Assembly (NCBI GenBank): GCA_964373065.1
Contig: CAYJSJ010000001.1
Coordinates: 33,182 to 97,181, forward strand
Length of the DNA stretch: 64,000 bases
DNA from: CAYJSJ01 sp964373065
GTDB lineage: Bacteria > Patescibacteriota > Gracilibacteria > Peribacterales > Peribacteraceae
Reading direction: 5' to 3'
Made by a program: the position numbers and the translations under genes. Numbering within the stretch: the first letter of the stretch is position 1; each line of letters begins with the position of its first letter. The notes under the pieces were generated by a model. The model saw only the letters and a program-made list of their open reading frames with translations. It did no database searches and had not been told where the DNA came from. Positions 59,236 to 64,000 of the stretch are shown here, one piece after another.

Positions 59236-60216
59236 CTAGTGTGAGGCAGCGGCGTTCTTCTTCTCCGTAGTGCGATCATACTCCACCATGATCTTCACGA
59301 GATCTTTGTACTTCACCTTCGGTTCGTAGCCGAATGCCTTTTTGGCTTTGGAATAATCCGCGACGAGGGTGCTCGTTTTGCCGGGTCGCAAGAGCTTTGG
59401 GTCGATAGCCACGCGATCTTTTACACTCAGATCGCAAAGCCGAAATGCCTCCTCCAAAAAATCCTCCACAGAGTGCGCCTCGCCCGTGCCGATGATAAAG
59501 TCATCGGGAGTGTCGAGTTGAACGATGTTCCACGCCGCCTCCATATATTCTTTTGCGTAGCCGAAATCGAGCTTGGCACTCAGATCGCCGAGGGAGAGCG
59601 ATTCCTGAAGCCCCAGTGCTATGCGCGCAGCACCTTTCGTGATCTTCCTTGTGACGTAAGAATCCGTTCTTCGCGGGGATTCATGGTTGAAAAAAATGGC
59701 ACAGGACGCGAAGATCTTATGAACATTCCGGTAATACTTCGTCAGTGCCCAAGCATAGGATTTTGCGCAAGCATAAGGGCTCTGCGGGTTTAGTGGCGTC
59801 TCCTCATTTTGCGAAGCTGTATCGGTCAGACCGAACATATTGGAGGTGAGTGGCTGAAAGAAACGGATCGTGGGGTCAAGTTGCCGTATGATCTCGAGGA
59901 TTCTTCCGGGGGCCGCACCCGTGATGTCCGATGCGTAGTCGACGAGGTCGTAGCTCCACCCCGCATGATCTTGGTCCGCTTCATTATAAATTTCCTGCGG
60001 ACGCGCAGACGCAATCGTGCGATAGAGCGACGTCGCATCGGCGAGGTCGCCGCGGTGCAGTGTGATATCCTTCATCATGTGATTGATATTCACGGTGTTG
60101 CCTGTTGCAGATCTGCGAATGAGTCCGTGAACCTCATACCCCTTCTGGAGCAAGATTTCCGCCAGGTAGGAGCCGTCCTGGCCTGTAATGCCGAGGATGA
60201 GAGCTTTTTTCGTCAT
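59236..60216 (-). CDS. gmd: GDP-mannose 4,6-dehydratase
   Basis: A 326-residue short-chain dehydrogenase making GDP-4-keto-6-deoxymannose. It shows ILGITGQDGSYLAEILLQKGYEVHG, YNEADQDHAGWSYD (usually YNLAAQSHV), YACAKSYAWALTKYYR with the catalytic Tyr/Lys, and FNHESPRRTDSYVTRKITKG. Third gene of a coupled operon (start overlaps the methyltransferase stop). The altered QSHV motif is a small oddity. Confidence 0.92.
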   Translation of the reverse strand: MTKKALILGITGQDGSYLAEILLQKGYEVHGLIRRSATGNTVNINHMMKDITLHRGDLADATSLYRTIASARPQEIYNEADQDHAGWSYDLVDYASDITGAAPGRILEIIRQLDPTIRFFQPLTSNMFGLTDTASQNEETPLNPQSPYACAKSYAWALTKYYRNVHKIFASCAIFFNHESPRRTDSYVTRKITKGAARIALGLQESLSLGDLSAKLDFGYAKEYMEAAWNIVQLDTPDDFIIGTGEAHSVEDFLEEAFRLCDLSVKDRVAIDPKLLRPGKTSTLVADYSKAKKAFGYEPKVKYKDLVKIMVEYDRTTEKKNAAASH

Positions 60217-61475
60217 GAAACAACCCGGAACTCCGGTAACGGCACGATAAACTTCCCGCCGCCTTTTCTCCAGTCTTCCTCGCGCTTATAAAATTCATCG
60301 AAGAAGGCGTACGGCAGCACGAGGAAATAATCGGGGTTTTTCTTGCGGGCTTCCTCTTCCGAGAAAATCGGAATCCCCGTTCCCACGGTGCATTTGCCCC
60401 ATTTCTCGGGGCTCCGTTCCGATGCGCCTTCTATGAACGTATGGTCGAGCCCATAGTATTGCAGGATGGTATTTCCTTTGGTGGAAGCACCGTAGACCCA
60501 GACACGTTTCCCCTTTGCCGTTTCTCTGCGAATGAAGTCCACACACAGCTTTTTATTTGCCTCCACACGCCGGAAGAAATCCATATGGATGTCTTTTCTC
60601 GCAAATTCCTTTTCCTCTGCGCGGTACTTTTTTAGCCGTGCGTCCGCGCCCTTCATTATCGGCGGATTGCCGTCCATCAACCCCGCATACACCCGATAGC
60701 TGCCGCCATTCACCAGATTGTGATGAATGTCGATGATTCTGAACCCGTTTTTCTCAAACAGGAATTCGAGAGCCGCAAGCGAATAAAATTCAAGGTGTTC
60801 ATGGCAGATATTGCCGACGTCATTGGTATCCAGCATATTCTTGAGGCACATCAGCTGCGCGACAAAGACGCCGTCATTCGTCAGTGCCTTCGCCGCGTCT
60901 GTGATGAACTGATTGGGATCTTCCATGTCATAAAACATTCCTATCGCCGTGATCACTTTCGCCTTTTTCGGTACGGCCTTCCGGTAGTTTTCGTACGTCC
61001 AGAAATCATTGATGAAATAATCGAGACCCTGCCTGCCTTCCTCTGCGAGATTGCTCGCCGGTTCCACTCCCACGGTAACAATACCCGGAACTTCGTACGT
61101 CCGTAGCATCGTTCCATCGTTACTTCCTATATCCAGCACGATGTCTCCCGCTGCAAGCGGAATACGACTTTCGATGTCGCGTGTGATATCGCGCAGAGCC
61201 TTGCGCATGGTGTCTGTGACCCCAGAACGGTACCAGTAGAAGCGCGTGTACATGAATTCCTGCGGTGCGGTGTCTTTGAGTTGCACAAGGCTGCAGTTGC
61301 CGCACATCACCATGGTAAGCGGCGCTTTGAAGCCCGTATCTTTATGATCGACGAAATCGGAAACGTAGAGTTCTCCGAGGCTGTAGAGATGGCGTATGTC
61401 CTTTGATCCGCACACTCTGCAGTGTTCTATCGTCGTAAAGCTTTTCCGTTGGGTGGCGACGGTTCCAGCAGTCAT
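60213..61475 (-). CDS. Sugar-nucleotide C-methyltransferase-like SAM enzyme
   Basis: A 420-residue class I methyltransferase of the NovU/TylC3 type. N-terminal zinc-binding Cys4 (CRVCGS...MCGNCSL), SAM site VLDIGSNDGTMLRTYE, the active-site ICHEHLEFYSLAAL, and a C-terminal Rossmann-like domain (RVWVYGASTKGNTILQYYG). It may C-methylate the keto-deoxysugar made by Gmd. Overlaps both neighbours by four nt. Confidence 0.88.
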   Translation of the reverse strand: MTAGTVATQRKSFTTIEHCRVCGSKDIRHLYSLGELYVSDFVDHKDTGFKAPLTMVMCGNCSLVQLKDTAPQEFMYTRFYWYRSGVTDTMRKALRDITRDIESRIPLAAGDIVLDIGSNDGTMLRTYEVPGIVTVGVEPASNLAEEGRQGLDYFINDFWTYENYRKAVPKKAKVITAIGMFYDMEDPNQFITDAAKALTNDGVFVAQLMCLKNMLDTNDVGNICHEHLEFYSLAALEFLFEKNGFRIIDIHHNLVNGGSYRVYAGLMDGNPPIMKGADARLKKYRAEEKEFARKDIHMDFFRRVEANKKLCVDFIRRETAKGKRVWVYGASTKGNTILQYYGLDHTFIEGASERSPEKWGKCTVGTGIPIFSEEEARKKNPDYFLVLPYAFFDEFYKREEDWRKGGGKFIVPLPEFRVVS

Positions 61476-62260
61476 TTCCTGCCTATCCTAATCTCAAGTA
61501 CCCGAAGCGCATAGCGAAATCCCAGCCGAAGAAAGACGCGGATATCACTGTCTGTTTTCGATTCTCCGGCCTTCCGGAGCGTATAGTGGTACGGAACCTC
61601 TATAATCCTGAACTTCTTTCGGGAGCAGCCGTAGATCCATTCGGAGAAGTATTCCCCGAATCCGCGTTCCGAGAGGGGGACTTGGTCGAGCACATGCTTC
61701 TTTGCTGCCGCAAACCCGGACGTCCAATCCCGGAAGTGCCACCCGAGGATCAGGCGGGCGTAGGTGTTAAACACGAGGCTCAAAAACGACCGGAACCAAT
61801 GTCTTTCATCCGTACCACCCGGCACGTACCGCGATCCCACAGCAACGTCATAGTCCGGAATTTTCTCTACGAGTTTGGTGATGTCCTCCGGCGGAATCCC
61901 GAGGTCGCAATCGAGCCACACCACAATCGCACCTTGCGCCGCTTTCGTTCCGTCTGCGAGTGCGGAGGCGAGCCCGCGCTTCTGGGTTCTTCGGATCACT
62001 TTCCAGCGGGGATTATGAAAGTTTTCTATCACCTCCCACGTGCGGTCGGGGCTGTTGTCATCTACAACGATGATCTCCAGAAGCGCATCGCCGAGGGTGC
62101 GTGTGATCCTTTCCAGAGCCTCGGGGATATTGTCGCGCTCGTTATACGAAGGCATGACGACGGAGATGCTGCGGCTTGCAGGCCGATGCGTTTGCGGAGG
62201 CTGGGGGTGCGTAAGCATGGAATTGTGAAACAGGATAGACTGTGCTGCAGAGGTTGTCAC
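61472..62260 (-). CDS. GT2 polyprenyl-phosphate mannosyltransferase-like
   Basis: A 262-residue GT-A enzyme similar to dolichyl-phosphate mannose synthase: SISVVMPSYNERDNIPEALERI, IIVVDDNSPDRTWEVIE, VWLDCDLGIPPEDI (DxD-like), and the GSRYVPGG...RDWTSGFAAAKK block. The start is either GTG 62260, overlapping the decayed HEPN/MNT frame, or ATG 62218. First gene of the three-gene glycan operon. Confidence 0.88.
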   Translation of the reverse strand: MTTSAAQSILFHNSMLTHPQPPQTHRPASRSISVVMPSYNERDNIPEALERITRTLGDALLEIIVVDDNSPDRTWEVIENFHNPRWKVIRRTQKRGLASALADGTKAAQGAIVVWLDCDLGIPPEDITKLVEKIPDYDVAVGSRYVPGGTDERHWFRSFLSLVFNTYARLILGWHFRDWTSGFAAAKKHVLDQVPLSERGFGEYFSEWIYGCSRKKFRIIEVPYHYTLRKAGESKTDSDIRVFLRLGFRYALRVLEIRIGRK

Positions 62261-62675
62261 TCCCGTTCACACCATTCCACGATTCTTCCGAGATCACCGT
62301 TCCAGTCTCCCTCGAAGGCAGAAGGAGATATTTTCCTTGAGGCTGATCCAAAAACGAAGATCTCCTGCACGGGAACGCCTCGTTCTTCGAGTCTTTGACG
62401 CAGTATTCCCGCTACAGCCAAGGCATGCCGTCGATTGACTGGCTTGCGATTCATAGTAATTTTATTGAGCAGATTCTGTGCTTCGCCGATCCAATGCGCA
62501 CTGTTCTCTTTTGTTGCATGGTCATTTGCCCATTCAAGATCGTCATACCGAGCCGCAATTGCGTTATCAGTCAGATCACCAAGAGCATCTTTCTCTATCT
62601 TATGCAGTGCCTCAGCGGCTTCTAGGCATCCTTGGCACCGCTTTTCCAATGGTTCACAACTTCATCCTGAGACAT
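62257..62675 (-). pseudogene. Decayed HEPN/MNT pair
   Basis: ATG 62675 opens MSQDEVVNHWKSGAKDA, a HEPN start, then a frame change leads into EAAEALHKIEKDALGDL and AIAARYDDLEWANDHATKENSAHWIGEAQNLL, the last helices of HEPN; the middle (EKALKA core) is gone. It continues with MNRKPVNRRHAL...EIFVFGSASR, an MNT opening that loses the DxD Asp residues after the Gly-Ser. TATACT (62684-62689) still sits 6 nt before the start. Confidence 0.65.
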
Positions 62676-62769
62676 GGGCGAAGTATACCACGCCTGCATG
62701 CATCCAAGGCCATGACGTCCTGAGTAGTCATTAGCTGACACAGTATGTATTGACATAGCAAGAGGGCCA

Positions 62770-62796
62770 CGGGAACCCGCAGCCCTCTTCCAAAAT
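62770..62796. terminator. Hairpin downstream of the 62806 gene
   Basis: AGAGGGC...GCCCTCT with inner CGGG/CCCG stem, ten nt past the TSP3 protein stop codon; no clear T-tract, so termination is only possible. Confidence 0.4.
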
Positions 62797-62805
62797 ACTA
62801 TTGGC

Positions 62806-63978
62806 TCATTTCTTCTTTCCTACAACCGATTTGGCTCGCGCATGCACCACACAACTCTGGAGCTCCTTAGCTTCCTCCTCCGTAATCAGACCAGCATCCA
62901 CCTGACTCTGTACGAGGGCTTCTGTGAGCTGTGCCACCAGACGCATGTATGCACCATGATTCCGGTACTTTCCTCCGGGTGGAACGCGAAAATCCACGAT
63001 ACGGCCGATGCTCTCGCAGAGCAAAGGTTCTTCTCCTGGTGGCAGGAGAGGTTGTGGAACCACGGTTGTGCTTCCGTCAAGGTGCGCCGTGAAAATTCCT
63101 GCACTGGTAGAGACGGGGTCCCCTGGCTCCAGTGGCCGTTCAGGACATCCATTGCCCCCAGTACTTCTGAGAGGAGAGCTGGAAAGCCCTGGTCCCCTTG
63201 GGCATTCATCCTTCGGATCTGGCACACCATCACAGTCCTGATCCCCTGAGCATGGCTCTTGCGTTGGGCAGCCGTTATTCTGGGGCAAACCAGGGGTATC
63301 CTGGCACTGGTCATCAGGATCCGGAACCCGATCGCAATCTTGGTCGCCAGGACATTCACCGGGAGTGGGATTGCCTGGTGCAGAGCTTCCCCACCACGCG
63401 GGATCGGGGGAGTAGCAGCACTCAACCCCTGTGAAGCCGGCTGCCTCGAGACCGATTTGAAACTCTGCCATGACGTGCGGCGTTGCATTGTTAGGTGACG
63501 TTCCAAAGCCTGCAATTCCTGCCACACCTGATGGCATGGGGACCTGCTCGACATCGTTGATAAGAACTTTCTGCAACCCATTTTTGTCAATGAATACATC
63601 GTAGTGATCAAGCTCGAGATCATGGCTATCGACAGTCATGAAGTGGACGTGTACGGATTCGCCAGGAAGAAGATCAGTTGTCCTCTGTACCTCATCATAC
63701 ATGAGCATGAGCGTGTCGACGTTTGATTCAGGCGTGCCCTTGTCAGGATGCAAGTCTGCCTGATCAACATAGAGAACGCTCAAGAGCAGATTGTCTTCAT
63801 CGAAGAAGGAGGCACTCTGAATGTCGGACCACTCTGCACTGAGATCAGGACAAGTAGTGAAAATGCCGTCCGTCACGTGGCAGTGATCAGACGGGCCGGT
63901 GGTGAAGTGACCGCCAGCATAGGCGGTCGTCATGCTAGCGAAGGCGATGACTACACTCACGGCGAAAAGTCTTGCCAT
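62806..63978 (-). CDS. Secreted TSP3-repeat protein
   Basis: A ~390-residue exported protein. Signal peptide (MARLFAVSVVIAFASMTTAYA), a ~190-residue N-terminal domain with Asp/His-rich segments (SVHVHFMTVDSHDLELDHYD), then calcium-binding TSP3-like repeats with Cys (CPGDQDCDRVPDPDDQCQD, CSGDQDCDGVPDPKDECP) and a C-terminal domain with conserved-looking CESIGRIVDFRVPPG. The start at ATG 63978 or TTG 63987 lies at the window edge. Confidence 0.8.
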   Translation of the reverse strand: MARLFAVSVVIAFASMTTAYAGGHFTTGPSDHCHVTDGIFTTCPDLSAEWSDIQSASFFDEDNLLLSVLYVDQADLHPDKGTPESNVDTLMLMYDEVQRTTDLLPGESVHVHFMTVDSHDLELDHYDVFIDKNGLQKVLINDVEQVPMPSGVAGIAGFGTSPNNATPHVMAEFQIGLEAAGFTGVECCYSPDPAWWGSSAPGNPTPGECPGDQDCDRVPDPDDQCQDTPGLPQNNGCPTQEPCSGDQDCDGVPDPKDECPRGPGLSSSPLRSTGGNGCPERPLEPGDPVSTSAGIFTAHLDGSTTVVPQPLLPPGEEPLLCESIGRIVDFRVPPGGKYRNHGAYMRLVAQLTEALVQSQVDAGLITEEEAKELQSCVVHARAKSVVGKKK

Positions 63979-64000
63979 ACTATGCAACCGGAGTGTACGA

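Noticed and set aside
62886..63623. 245-codon frame overlapping the C-terminal TSP3 gene on the same strand
   Set aside because: Frame-shifted reading of the TSP3 gene; the annotated frame has signal peptide and Asp/Cys repeats.
1..64000. Alternative genetic code (UGA as Gly, as in Absconditabacteria/Gracilibacteria)
   Set aside because: TGA is used as an ordinary stop at gene ends with correct lengths (e.g. 1583, 2080, 6396) and no in-frame TGA interrupts conserved genes.

Overview
The window reads as a chromosomal segment of a Candidate Phyla Radiation (Patescibacteria) bacterium, most likely of the Peregrinibacteria/Peribacteria type. This placement is inference. It rests on the compact layout, the mix of housekeeping and cell-envelope genes, the type IV pilins and SLH/TSP3 surface proteins, a reduced metabolic set (zwf, pgl, metK, pyrF, galU), and standard TGA stops, which argue against the recoded Absconditabacteria/Gracilibacteria. 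I see no insertion sequence, prophage or CRISPR array.

Layout. 1-4.1 kb: a pilin cluster (three coupled minor prepilins, one carrying a beta-propeller-like body, then two pilins with identical 5' halves). 4.1-7.2 kb: a sensor histidine kinase, then an AT-rich HEPN/MNT pair whose end abuts the 3' end of tRNA-Thr. 7.3-16.4 kb: RNase P RNA, a sugar-phosphate transferase, an exonuclease/DinG-like protein, nusA, lspA, murA. 16.5-28.4 kb: tRNA-Arg, an SLH protein, pyrF, comM, yraN, pgl-zwf, a SAM riboswitch with metK, and an amidase/SpoIID fusion. 28.4-42.4 kb: a glycosyltransferase split inside an octanucleotide tract, a receiver protein, serS, uvrB, secreted proteins, galU (next to a 100-N assembly gap inside a repeat), hsp20, a shortened dedA with uppP, recJ. 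42.4-54.9 kb: a TSP3 protein, dnaJ, khpB, HU, topA, fic, tRNA-Trp, M23 peptidase, dgt, pgeF, nnrD, a CNNM/CorC-like protein. 54.9-64 kb: glycosyltransferase, ftsQ, D,D-carboxypeptidase, LysM-M23 peptidase, a Gmd/methyltransferase/GT2 operon, a decayed HEPN/MNT pair and a TSP3 secreted protein. Envelope and peptidoglycan functions (murA, uppP, ftsQ, dac, lytic enzymes, glycosyltransferases, S-layer and pilus proteins) dominate the non-housekeeping content.

Two genome-wide habits stand out. First, short tandem repeats with a 6-8 nt unit (mostly heptamers, each locus with its own sequence) fill intergenic joints, supply the stop codons of many genes, and lie inside several reading frames; one octamer tract splits a glycosyltransferase exactly as a phase-variable contingency locus would. 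Second, many genes have a good -10 hexamer ending 6-8 nt before the start codon with no Shine-Dalgarno sequence, which predicts predominantly leaderless mRNAs.
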